From CAIXZV01 sp037446495 (GTDB lineage: Bacteria > Chloroflexota > Limnocylindria > Limnocylindrales > CSP1-4), in NCBI GenBank assembly GCA_037446495.1, contig JBBIIL010000014.1:1-48436 (forward strand): DNA of 48,436 bases, written 5' to 3'. Both the position numbers and the translations under genes were made by a program. The notes under the pieces are model-generated. The model was not told the DNA's origin. It ran no database searches and saw nothing but the letters and a program-made list of their open reading frames with translations. The first letter of the stretch is position 1. Every line of letters begins with the position of its first letter. Below are positions 1-7,760 of the stretch, one piece after another.

Positions 1-149
1 CTCGTTGCCTTCGGCCCTACCCGCCCTCGCTGGACTGCGAGAGTCTCCGCTTGGCGCATCGGCGCCCGGGCGCATCTGCCCGGCAGGGGAGAAGGCACAG
101 GGGCGGCCTTCCGCCTCCCGTGGAGGGGAACAGGAGGGTGGAGTCCACC

Positions 150-1066
150 ATGCGGATCCGCAGTTCGCGCTGGGCTGGCGTCATCGCCGTGGCCGTGTCG
201 ATGTTCATGCTGGGTGCCCCGCCCGTGCAAGCGGACGGCCCCGTGGTGGCTGGGCAGACGGACTCGGCCACCTTCACCGACGCCGATGCGCCGGCGTGGA
301 AGCAGCAGTTCCTGGCGTTGCACGACGAGCTCGCGTCGGGGACGATGACGGCGGCCGACGTCGCCGCCTACAACGCGATCATGGACGCCCACGCGCCGTC
401 AGCGGCGCCCAGGCTCCCGGCCTCCGCGGCGTCTGCGGGCGGCGTCGCCCCGATGTCGCTGTACACCGCGTACGACGTGGCCACGACGCAGTACCCGCAG
501 GAGCGGAGCAACTGGTGCGGCCCGGCGTCGGCCAAGAGCATCGTGGTGGCATGGTCCCAGGTCGACCCGATCGGCCACCCCGACACCAAGTCGCACCTCG
601 ACGGGCAGGGCCTGAGCCAGACGGCCCTCTCCGGCACGAACTACACCGGCGCCGGGACGGGCAGTGGCGGCACCAACTGGAGCCCCGGGGGAATGCAGAA
701 GGCCCTGAACAACTGGCTGTTCGGCCTGCCGACCGGCCAGTACTCCAACTACACCCCGACCTCGGGCACGACGCTCCAGCAGCACGTGACTGCCGACATC
801 GACGTCGACGGATGATCGCCGCCGACACGAGGGAGCACGCAGGCGGGCCCCACTTCAACCACCACCCGAACCTCGCCATCGCCCACTGGACCAGCATCCG
901 CGGCTACGACGGCTCGGGGGCGGTCCACCACTACCAGGACCCCGCCGCGAACACCACCGTCCTCGGGAGCGCCTGGGCCAACGTGCTGCCGTACTTCAGC
1001 ATGAGCGCGACGAACGGGTGGAGCTTCATGACCCAGCAGGGCATGACCTACGGCATCGTCTGGTGA
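150..1066 (+). pseudogene. Secreted C39-like cysteine peptidase, frameshifted
   Basis: The ATG at 150 follows a GGAG. It begins a signal peptide (hydrophobic residues about 8-27, ending at PVQADG) and a frame that stops at 813-815. The first frame holds the catalytic-Cys segment of C39-like peptidases (SNWCGPASA); the His half (LAIAHWTSIRGYDG, then HHYQDPA) continues in another frame from about 810 to 1066. Adding one base at GACGGATGATC would join the two as ...DVDGWIAADT. Together they make roughly a 305-residue secreted peptidase that cleaves peptides outside the membrane. The break is either a true inactivating mutation or a one-base sequence error. The downstream lipoprotein gene starts on the stop codon of the second frame, which suggests that the long form was once translated. 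Confidence 0.75.
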
Positions 1067-2277
1067 GCGGGCGGCCCGCCGCCCTCCTGGCGCTCGCGTG
1101 GCTGCTGGCGTCGTGCGGCGGGCCTGTCCCTTCCCCCGTGGCGGGCTCGCCGTCGGGCAGCGGCGCCCGGCCCGCCACCCCCAGCCCCGGCGGGGCGTCC
1201 CCGGCGAGCCCGGCCCCGCCCGCCGCCTGCCGGCTCTCGGACGTGGCGCTCGCCGTGCCGGCCGGGCTCCAGGACCTCCACGGCAACGTGAACGGCGTGA
1301 CCGACCGGGGCGAGCTGCTCGTCCTCCAATCGCACGTCGGGTACGTGACCGACACGCTGACCGTCTTCGACCCGGCGACCGGCGCGAGCACGCTGGTCGT
1401 GCGCCGCCCGGCCCCCAGCAGCGAAGCGGCGGCCACGTCCCAGGTCGCCGAGGCGGCCGGCGACCTGGGCTGGGTGGTGTGGATCGAGATCGGCTTCGCC
1501 CTCGAGCACGACGACTGGCGACTGTGGTCGTACAACCGCGGCACGGGCGCGGTCCGCGAGGTCGCCAAGTTCGACCCCGGCCCCGACGGCCAGGCCGCCC
1601 CCGGCTGGGGGAGCGACGTCTCGCTCCTGGGCGACACGGCCGCGTGGTCGGAGCCGGCGATGCTCGGCCCCAACCGGATGGGGCAGCGCGTCTACGTCGC
1701 CGACCTCCGCACCGGGGCCGTGCGGCGGCTCGGCGCCGAGGCGCAGTGGCCGTCGCTGGTCTCGCCGACCGAGCTCGTGGCCGCGCTGCAGGTCGGCACG
1801 GACCCGGCGTCGGGCGGGGTGCTCGCCCGGCCCGCCTCGTTCCCGCTCGCGGGCGGCCGGCCCGTGCCCCAGGCCTGGGCGCCTCCAGCCCTCGTGGTCG
1901 GCGAGGCCGCGAGCTCCGCCGGGACGGTGGTGGCGAGCGTCGCGAGGGTGGCGACCGCCGACAACGTGAGCGAGCCCGCCCAGGTCCTGACCCGCGGGGC
2001 GGACGGCGCGACGAGGACCTATCAGCTCCCGGGCCAGTGGGGGCCCGTCGCCGCCGGGACCGGCTTCCTCGCGTGGAGCGACGAGCAGAACGTGTGGATC
2101 CGCCCCGCCGGGCAGGCGGAGCCCACCCTGCTGCTGACCACGCCAGCCGACCAGTTCGCGGAGAGCGTCACGCAGGTGGACATCCACGCCGCCGGCCCCT
2201 ACTTCCTGTGGCGGCCGGTCCCCATGCAGGGCTACGACTGGGGCGACGTGCGGCTGGCGAAGGTCGTCTGCCCGTGA
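1063..2277 (+). CDS. Beta-propeller-like lipoprotein
   Basis: The GTG start overlaps the preceding stop (GTGA), so translation is probably coupled to the peptidase gene. The 404-residue product starts with a short lipoprotein signal (LLALAWLLASC, lipid Cys about residue 18), followed by a Pro/Ser/Ala/Gly-rich linker to about residue 55. The rest is a repetitive beta-rich body with segments such as TLTVFDPATGAS, RLWSYNRGTGAV and RVYVADLRTGAV spaced like blades of a TolB/WD40-type propeller. It is probably anchored on the outer face of the membrane and may bind proteins or sugars. No catalytic motif is visible, and the exact family is not recognised. Confidence 0.8.
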   Translation: MSGRPAALLALAWLLASCGGPVPSPVAGSPSGSGARPATPSPGGASPASPAPPAACRLSDVALAVPAGLQDLHGNVNGVTDRGELLVLQSHVGYVTDTLTVFDPATGASTLVVRRPAPSSEAAATSQVAEAAGDLGWVVWIEIGFALEHDDWRLWSYNRGTGAVREVAKFDPGPDGQAAPGWGSDVSLLGDTAAWSEPAMLGPNRMGQRVYVADLRTGAVRRLGAEAQWPSLVSPTELVAALQVGTDPASGGVLARPASFPLAGGRPVPQAWAPPALVVGEAASSAGTVVASVARVATADNVSEPAQVLTRGADGATRTYQLPGQWGPVAAGTGFLAWSDEQNVWIRPAGQAEPTLLLTTPADQFAESVTQVDIHAAGPYFLWRPVPMQGYDWGDVRLAKVVCP

Positions 2278-2308
2278 GGCGCCACCCCTCGCAGCCAGCT
2301 CGGGCACC

Positions 2309-2325
2309 GGGCTCCGCGGGAGCCC
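2309..2325. terminator. Hairpin between convergent genes
   Basis: GGGCTCC and GGAGCCC form a perfect 7-bp stem around GCG. It lies between the stop codons of two convergent genes, where it could end transcription from both sides. There is no T-run, so intrinsic termination is uncertain. Confidence 0.45.
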
Positions 2326-2328
2326 AGA

Positions 2329-3030
2329 TCAGTTCTCGGTGGGCAGATGGACATACCCGGACTGGATCCCCACCCGGCCCGGCCCGGTGAACCGGTTGAA
2401 GACCAGGTTGCCGCCACCGCCGAGCATGCCGGTCTTGAGGCCGTACAGCTGCTGCGTCATCCCGACCGACTCGTCGCGGTAGATCCAGCCGCCCGACTCC
2501 ACGTCGATCATCTCGCCATGATCGAGCGACTTCTCGAACACGTTGCCGTACCCGTGGAGCCAGACCACGCCCTCGAACTGCGTCGACTGGAAGCGGTCGA
2601 TGAAGAAGCCCGTCCCGCCGAACAGCATGTTGCTCATGCCCTTGACCCGGTTGAACGAGTAGGAGACGTTGGCCGTGGCGGCCAGGAACTGGTGCTCTCG
2701 GACGAGGATCGTCTGCCCCGGCTGGAGGTGCAGCGAGAGCACGTGTCCCGGGTCGTCGCGCGAGAAGGCCACCTCGCCCGGCCCTTGCGTCTCGGTCATG
2801 AAGATGGGCATCCCGGCGATCACGCGCTTGAAGCCGCCCGACATCTGGTGCATGCCGATCATCAGGCCGGGATCCTTGTACAGGATCACGTGGTGCTCGA
2901 AGAACACGGGCACCTGGCCCGAGAGCAGCAGGTGCAGCACGGGCACCAGCTCGCCCTCGGTGCGGTACTGGAGTCCGGGCGCAACGCCCTGCTCAACGTG
3001 GGTGGGCACCAGGACGGGCGGGTTGTTCAC
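2329..3030 (-). CDS. AIM24/TIGR00266 family protein
   Basis: 233-residue protein of the AIM24 family (formerly DUF124). The family fold is a beta-rich barrel: repeated strands with many Gly and aromatic residues (LLSGQVPVFFEHHVILYKDP, GGFKRVIAGMPIFMTETQG, LFGGTGFFIDRF, GGGGNLVFNRFTGPGRV). No signal peptide or membrane segment is seen, so it should be cytoplasmic. The mitochondrial relative is linked to inner-membrane organisation; the bacterial role is not established. The only plausible start is GTG at 3030 (VNNPPVLVP), with a weak upstream G-rich stretch. It lies 128 bases downstream of the riboflavin-transport operon on the same strand and has a candidate promoter of its own, so co-transcription is possible but unproven. 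Confidence 0.88.
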   Translation of the reverse strand: MNNPPVLVPTHVEQGVAPGLQYRTEGELVPVLHLLLSGQVPVFFEHHVILYKDPGLMIGMHQMSGGFKRVIAGMPIFMTETQGPGEVAFSRDDPGHVLSLHLQPGQTILVREHQFLAATANVSYSFNRVKGMSNMLFGGTGFFIDRFQSTQFEGVVWLHGYGNVFEKSLDHGEMIDVESGGWIYRDESVGMTQQLYGLKTGMLGGGGNLVFNRFTGPGRVGIQSGYVHLPTEN

Positions 3031-3067
3031 GGGCGCAGACCCCAGACAGCGGATGTAGGTGCGCCGA

Positions 3068-3073
3068 ACAATA
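3068..3073 (-). promoter_or_regulatory. Candidate -10 box before AIM24 gene
   Basis: TATTGT on the minus strand, 37 bases upstream of the GTG at 3030. No good -35 is seen at 16-18 bases, so support is weak. Confidence 0.3.
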
Positions 3074-3158
3074 CGCGCGCGAGGCGCCTGCCGTCCGAGG
3101 TCGATCCGGCCACGACGAGTGGCCCGACCGTCCCGGGGCGACAGCGGCCCGGCAGCGC

Positions 3159-4256
3159 CTACGGCAGCAGGGAGCTGTCCGTCAGCGCGGACGCCTGCAC
3201 CGGGTTGGGCACCAGGCCAAGGCCCGTCATGAACTCGAGCGACTGCTGCCAGCCGGCGGTGTCGATCGTCCCGTACGGGGCGTTCGTCCGCGAGTCCTTC
3301 CAGGTTGCGATCGTCGCGGTCAGGATCTGCGCCTGGAGCGCCTTGTCCGTGGCGAGGTCCGGCACCAGCGCGTACGTCGCGTCGAGGCCCTTCTGCGGGT
3401 CCGCCGCGATGTCGTTCATCGCCTGGAGGGTGACCCTCGTGAAGGCGGCCAGGGCGTCGTGCTTCGCCTTGAGCGTGGCCGTCCCGGTCACCAGTCCCGG
3501 CCCGGGCAGCGGCACGATCGAGTCCACCGACAGCGTCACCGTGTCGATCCCGGCGTTCTTGAGCACGATCGGCTCGTTGTTGGTGAAGCCCGTGGCGGCG
3601 TCCACGGCGCCCTGCTGGAGCGCCGCCGCCTGCCCGTAGTCGGGGAACTCGACGATCGTGACGTCGGACGTCGTGAGCCCGGCCGACTTGAGCAGCGCCT
3701 GGAGCATGATCCACGAGCTGCCGTACTTGCCGGGGATGCCGATCTTCTTGCCCCGCAGGTCGGCCGGCTTGGTGATGCCCGAGCTCGACGTCGCCAGCAC
3801 GATGGACGGGAACGTGCCGTAGAGCGTGGCCGTGTAGACCACCGGGATGCCCTGGCTGACGGCCGGGATGACCGACGTGCCGTCGCCCTCGCCGATGTCG
3901 ATGGCGCCTTGGCCCACCTTGGTGATCAGGTTCGGGTCCACCTCGTTCTGGAGCTTCACGGTGAGCCCGGCGGCGGCATAGGCCCCCGACTGCTGGGCGT
4001 AGTAGAACTGGGCGAACTGGACGCTCGGGATGTAGCCGAGGCCCACGGTGAGCGATGTGGCCGGCCCAGCCGAACTCGAGGCCGCGGAGGAGGCCCCGGG
4101 GGACGCCGCGGCCGACGCAGCCGAGGGTGACACCGAGCTGGACGGAGAGCCGCACGCCGCGACGACGATCGCGAGGGCGGCGGCTGCCGGGATGACACGG
4201 CCGATGATGGTTCGCACGGGGATTCTTGCCTCCGAGGTGGTGGGCTGGGGCGTCAT
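3159..4256 (-). CDS. ribY: Riboflavin ABC importer, substrate-binding lipoprotein (RibY-like)
   Basis: 365-residue extracytoplasmic binding protein of the NMT1/THI5-like (SsuA) family. It has an N-terminal lipoprotein signal (AAAALAIVVAAC, lipid Cys35) and a Ser/Ala-rich linker to about residue 62. The two-lobed binding domain then starts at TSLTVGLGYIPSVQFAQFY and contains GAIDIGEGDGTS and DLRGKKIGIPG. The family carries thiamine precursors, sulfonates, nitrate or riboflavin. The FMN riboswitch at the head of this operon makes riboflavin the best prediction, matching the RibXY system described in Chloroflexota. Its ATG overlaps the permease stop as ATGA. It is the last gene of the three-gene transport unit. 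Confidence 0.9.
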   Translation of the reverse strand: MTPQPTTSEARIPVRTIIGRVIPAAAALAIVVAACGSPSSSVSPSAASAAASPGASSAASSSAGPATSLTVGLGYIPSVQFAQFYYAQQSGAYAAAGLTVKLQNEVDPNLITKVGQGAIDIGEGDGTSVIPAVSQGIPVVYTATLYGTFPSIVLATSSSGITKPADLRGKKIGIPGKYGSSWIMLQALLKSAGLTTSDVTIVEFPDYGQAAALQQGAVDAATGFTNNEPIVLKNAGIDTVTLSVDSIVPLPGPGLVTGTATLKAKHDALAAFTRVTLQAMNDIAADPQKGLDATYALVPDLATDKALQAQILTATIATWKDSRTNAPYGTIDTAGWQQSLEFMTGLGLVPNPVQASALTDSSLLP

Positions 4257-5056
4257 CGCTCGCCGACCAGCCGGCGCTCGACGAGGAGCATCACGAGATA
4301 GAGCGTCACGCCGATGATCGCGAGCTGGAGCAGCGCCGCGAACATGAGCGGGATGTCGAACAGGGAGCCGCGGGCGATGTTGATCAGGACGCCGAGGCCC
4401 TGGTCGGCCCCCGCCCACTCGCCCACGATCGCGCCGATGACGGCCAGGGTCACGCCCACGCGCATCGCGCCCAGGATGACGGGCGCGGCGGCGGGCACCT
4501 CGACGCGGGTGATCAGCTGCCAACTGCCGGCGCGGAAGCTGCGGGCCATCTCGAGCAGGCGTGGGTCCACCGAGCGGATGCCCACCATCGTCGCGACGGC
4601 CACGGGGAAGAACACGATGAGCGTGGTGATCACGAGCTTGCTGAGCAGGCCGGTCCCGAACCACAGCGCGATCAGCGGCGCGAGGGCGAGCACGGGCGTC
4701 GCCTGCGCGGCGACCAGGTATGGGCTCAGCAGCCGCTCGGCGAGGGGCGAGCGGGCCAGCGCGATTCCCACCACCAGCGCGATGGACGCGCCGAGCGCGA
4801 AGCCCAGGAGCACCTCGACCAGCGTGGCGGCCACGTGCGGCCACATGGTGCCGTCCGCCCAGGCGCGGACGAACCGCTCGCCGACCGCCAGCGGGCCGGG
4901 CAGGATGTACGGCGGGAAGCCGCTGACGAGCACGATCAGCTGCCAGACGATGACGAAGACGGCGAGGCTGGCGACCACCGGCCAGACCGTTGAGACGAGA
5001 CGCCGACGGCGGGCGGGCCGAGGGCGGCCGACGGCGGCGGGCGCGGCAGCGGTCAT
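4253..5056 (-). CDS. ribX: Riboflavin ABC importer, permease (RibX-like)
   Basis: 267-residue inner-membrane permease of the SsuC/TauC type (BPD_transp_1) with about six hydrophobic segments, beginning with VVASLAVFVIVWQLIVLVSG. The cytoplasmic EAA-like loop that docks on the ATPase is present (EMARSFRAGSWQLITRVEVP). Start and stop both overlap the neighbouring genes as ATGA, so the subunits are likely made in fixed ratio by translational coupling. Substrate assignment rests on the FMN riboswitch and the binding protein rather than on the permease sequence itself. Confidence 0.9.
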   Translation of the reverse strand: MTAAAPAAVGRPRPARRRRLVSTVWPVVASLAVFVIVWQLIVLVSGFPPYILPGPLAVGERFVRAWADGTMWPHVAATLVEVLLGFALGASIALVVGIALARSPLAERLLSPYLVAAQATPVLALAPLIALWFGTGLLSKLVITTLIVFFPVAVATMVGIRSVDPRLLEMARSFRAGSWQLITRVEVPAAAPVILGAMRVGVTLAVIGAIVGEWAGADQGLGVLINIARGSLFDIPLMFAALLQLAIIGVTLYLVMLLVERRLVGER

Positions 5057-6009
5057 GCCTCGTCCTCCGGTGCGAACGGGTCGAACCAGGCGGGCGTGCC
5101 CGGCTCCGTCTCCGCGTACCGCTTCGGACGGTCCCGGGGCGTGAGGCCGGCAGGGATCGCCGTGCGGGCCTCCTCCATCGCGATCGCGTCGTCGGTCAGG
5201 TCCACGAGGTAGGCGCGGACGTCCGCGGCCAGCGATGACACGAACGCCGAGTCGAGGTCCGTGAGCCGGCGCGGGCGGGGCAGGTCGACGCGGAGGTCCG
5301 CGAGGACCCGCGCGGGTCGTGGCGAGAGGACGATGACCCGGTCGGCGAGGAACACGGCCTCGGGGATGCTGTGGGTCACCATGATGATCGTGGTCCCCGT
5401 CCGCTCCCACAGGCGCAGCAGCTCCACGTTGAACCGCTCGCGGGTGAGGGCGTCGAGGGCGCTGAACGGCTCGTCGAGGAGCAGCAGGCTGGGCTCGAGC
5501 GCCAGGGCCCGGGCGATCGACACCCGCTGGCGCGTCCCGCCCGAGAGCGTGCCCGGCCGGCTGCGCGCGTACTCGCGCAGGCCCACCAGGCCCAGCAGGT
5601 CGGCGGCGCGCTGCGACTGGCGCTCCCCGGACCAGCCGGCGAGCTCCATGGGAAAGCGGACGTTCTCCTCGGCGGTGCGCCAGGCGAGGAGGCGCGGCTC
5701 CTGGAACACGAGGCCCACGCGGGGGTCCGGGCCGCGCACGGCCCCGCCGTCGATCGCCACCGTGCCGGAATCGGCGGGGATGAGCCCGGCCAGCACGCGC
5801 AGCAGCGTGGACTTGCCGCAGCCGTTGGGGCCGATGAGTGCGACAACCTCGCGCGGGCGGACCTCGAGGTCGATGCCGTCGAGCACACGGGTGGTGCGAG
5901 CGCCGCGGAAGGCGAGCGTGACGCCGGAGACGTCGATGCTGGAGCCCGTGCCGGGGGCGTGCGCGGATGGCATCGCCGTCATCGTCGCGGACTCCCGGAA
6001 CGGGTTCAT
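5053..6009 (-). CDS. Riboflavin ABC importer, ATP-binding subunit
   Basis: 318-residue ABC ATPase of the SsuB/TauB/ThiZ family. Walker A is GPNGCGKST (residues 60-68); the Q-loop (FQEP), signature LSGGTRQRV, Walker B LLLLDEPFSALD and H-loop VTHSIPEAV are all intact. It drives uptake through the adjacent permease. The C-terminal tail of about 70 residues (up to WFDPFAPEDEA) is longer than usual. The ATG at 6009 is chosen because GGAGG lies 8 bases upstream; that site overlaps a hairpin below the FMN riboswitch. First gene of the operon. Confidence 0.9.
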   Translation of the reverse strand: MNPFRESATMTAMPSAHAPGTGSSIDVSGVTLAFRGARTTRVLDGIDLEVRPREVVALIGPNGCGKSTLLRVLAGLIPADSGTVAIDGGAVRGPDPRVGLVFQEPRLLAWRTAEENVRFPMELAGWSGERQSQRAADLLGLVGLREYARSRPGTLSGGTRQRVSIARALALEPSLLLLDEPFSALDALTRERFNVELLRLWERTGTTIIMVTHSIPEAVFLADRVIVLSPRPARVLADLRVDLPRPRRLTDLDSAFVSSLAADVRAYLVDLTDDAIAMEEARTAIPAGLTPRDRPKRYAETEPGTPAWFDPFAPEDEA

Positions 6010-6017
6010 GCGCCATG

Positions 6018-6043
6018 CCTCCGTCGTTGCTCGCGCACGACGG
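6018..6043 (-). promoter_or_regulatory. Hairpin overlapping the Shine-Dalgarno site
   Basis: On the minus strand CCGTCGT and ACGACGG (6037-6043 and 6021-6027) form a perfect 7-bp stem with a 9-base loop. The 3' arm runs into GGAGG (6018-6022), the ribosome site of the ATPase gene. When folded it should hinder initiation, so it is a candidate expression platform for the FMN aptamer just upstream. No T-run follows, which argues against transcription termination here. Confidence 0.6.
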
Positions 6044-6082
6044 GGCACTGCGGCCAGTCCGCGCTGACGCGCGGTCGACCGC

Positions 6083-6246
6083 AGCCTTCTCTCATCCGGA
6101 CTGTACCGTCGGCTCCGGCGGACGAGGCTGATGCCTCGCCTCGGATCTGCCGCGCCCGGACCCTGCGTCCGCGCTTGGCTCGTGGGCTCGCCCGGTCTAT
6201 GCCGGGCCCTACCACCGGTCGGGAGTTGCACCCTGCCCCGAAGGCT
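6083..6246 (-). promoter_or_regulatory. FMN riboswitch (RFN element)
   Basis: The minus strand carries the FMN aptamer core: CTTCGGGGCAGGGTGCAACT then CCCGACCGGTGGT, and at the 3' side GCCGACGGTACAGTCCGGAT with GAGAGAAGG. P1 is closed by AGCCTTC (6240-6246) and GAAGGCT (6083-6089). Variable stems include GAGGC-ATCA-GCCTC. Flavin mononucleotide binding normally shuts off riboflavin synthesis or uptake genes. Here it precedes a three-gene ABC importer, which identifies the likely cargo as riboflavin. Confidence 0.95.
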
Positions 6247-6255
6247 CGTACGACG

Positions 6256-6261
6256 ATGCTA
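6256..6261 (-). promoter_or_regulatory. -10 box for the riboswitch transcript
   Basis: TAGCAT on the minus strand lies 9 bases before the first P1 base of the FMN riboswitch. Transcription would therefore start at or just before the aptamer. No convincing -35 was found. Confidence 0.5.
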
Positions 6262-6316
6262 CCACCGCCGCGCCCGCGGACCCATCCGCGGAGCGGACAC
6301 ATCGGCGCCACGGCCG

Positions 6317-6330
6317 GTGGCACGTGCCAC
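6317..6330. repeat. 14-bp perfect palindrome
   Basis: GTGGCACGTGCCAC is a perfect 14-bp palindrome between the kinase stop codon and the riboswitch promoter. A second inverted repeat (CCGCGGA/TCCGCGG, 6274-6291) lies nearby. It could be an operator or part of a terminator for the kinase gene; nothing seen separates these. Confidence 0.4.
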
Positions 6331-6344
6331 GGCGAGGGCGCCGG

Positions 6345-7760
6345 TCAGCCGCCGATTCCCGCTCCGCGCAGGGCCGGGTGCAGCGCCCGGTAGCGAGCGA
6401 TCCCGGCGTCGTACACAACGCGCGTGGCAGGGTCGGGCTCGAGGTGCCGGGCCATGCCGGTCATCGCGGCGACGCCAGACGCCAAGTCGGGGACCGCACC
6501 GATGCCCGAGGCCGCGAGGATCGCCGCACCGACCACGGCGGTCTCGCCCACCACCGGGACGATGACGGGCACGCCCAGCACATCGGCCTTGATGCGGCCC
6601 CACAGGTCGCCCGGCGTGGCGCGACCGGCCAGCCGGAGCGAGGTGGCGGGCGCGCCGGCGGCGGCCAGCGGCTCGGCCACGTGGCGCATCGCGAACGCGG
6701 CACCCTCCAGCACCGCCCGCATGAGGTGGCCGCGTCCGTGGGCCAGCGTCAGGCCGGCGAACGCGCCTCGGGCGCCCTCGTCGAACACCGGCGCCCGCTC
6801 CCCGGCGAGGTACGGGAGGAACAGCAGGCCGTCAGCGCCGGCGGGGACCGCAGCAGCCTCGGCGAACAGCTCCTCGAGCGTCCAGCGGTCGCCCAGCAGC
6901 GACGAGCGAAGCCAATCGACCGAGGCGCCCAGCGCCGCCATCGCGCCGCCCACCGCCCACCGCCCGGGCAGCGGCGCGGGCGCACAGTAGAGCCCCTCCA
7001 CCCGCACCGGCCGGTCTGCGTAGATCGCGAGCCCTCCCGACGCCCCGCCCGTGTCCACCGCGTCGCCCGGCTCGAGCAGGCCGGCGCCCAGCATCGACGC
7101 CGCGCCGTCGTTGACGCCGCAGATCACCGGCGTCCCGGGGTGCAGCCCGAGCGCCGCCCCAACCATCGGGCGCAGCGTGCCCAGCCTTGAGCCAAGCTGC
7201 CGCGCCTCGGGCACCTGCCTCGGCTGCACGCCGGCCAGCTCGAGGGCCTCGGGCGCCAGCACAGTCTCGTGCGCCTGCAGTGAGCTCGCCGCCACGCCGG
7301 TCAGCCACAGGCCCAGCGCGTCCCACGCCGGCAGCAGCCACGTCGCGCGCATCGCCGCCACAGGGTCCTCGCGCGCCAGCCAGGCGATGCGCGGCAGCAG
7401 CCCGAAGCCGGTGTCGCCGGGCCGCCGGTCCTGCCAGGTCACCGCGGGCCGGACGGGAACCCCGTCGTCGTCCGCAGCCACGAGCGTGGGGCCCTGGGTG
7501 ACCCCGCAGATCGCCTGCACGTCCACGCCCGAGAGGTCGATCTGGCGCACCGCGGCCGACAGCGCTGACCACCAGTCGGCGGGGTCCTGCTCTGCCCGCC
7601 CGTCGGGCAGGGCGTCGGTGCGGTAGCCGGCGCGCCCGAGCCCGATGACCCGGCCGTCGAGGCCCAGGCAGATCGCCTTCGCCTCCGTGGTTCCGATGTC
7701 GAGCCCGATGACGGCGCGCACCGGGTCGAGCGCGATGCCGGCGCGCGCCCGGTCAGCCAC
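6345..7760 (-). CDS. FGGY-family carbohydrate kinase
   Basis: 471-residue sugar kinase of the FGGY family, which phosphorylates a sugar or polyol with ATP in the cytoplasm. The N-terminal phosphate-binding motif is VIGLDIGTTEAKAI. The catalytic-Asp region is CGVNDGAASMLGAG, followed by the C-terminal ATPase fold (DTGGASGGLAIY; LRLAGRATPGDLWGRIKADV; VVGETAVVGAAILA). Length fits xylulokinase- or gluconokinase-like enzymes, but the substrate cannot be told. The start is GTG at 7760, overlapping the aminotransferase stop by 8 bases, so the two are co-translated. It probably acts in the same pathway as that neighbour, though no clear joint pathway is known. Confidence 0.88.
   Translation of the reverse strand: MADRARAGIALDPVRAVIGLDIGTTEAKAICLGLDGRVIGLGRAGYRTDALPDGRAEQDPADWWSALSAAVRQIDLSGVDVQAICGVTQGPTLVAADDDGVPVRPAVTWQDRRPGDTGFGLLPRIAWLAREDPVAAMRATWLLPAWDALGLWLTGVAASSLQAHETVLAPEALELAGVQPRQVPEARQLGSRLGTLRPMVGAALGLHPGTPVICGVNDGAASMLGAGLLEPGDAVDTGGASGGLAIYADRPVRVEGLYCAPAPLPGRWAVGGAMAALGASVDWLRSSLLGDRWTLEELFAEAAAVPAGADGLLFLPYLAGERAPVFDEGARGAFAGLTLAHGRGHLMRAVLEGAAFAMRHVAEPLAAAGAPATSLRLAGRATPGDLWGRIKADVLGVPVIVPVVGETAVVGAAILAASGIGAVPDLASGVAAMTGMARHLEPDPATRVVYDAGIARYRALHPALRGAGIGG

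Noticed and set aside
6083..6246. TPP riboswitch, suggested by the THI5-like binding protein downstream
   Set aside because: The conserved core is that of the FMN aptamer; TPP signatures (CTGAGA and ACCCTT-GAACCTGA-type) are absent.
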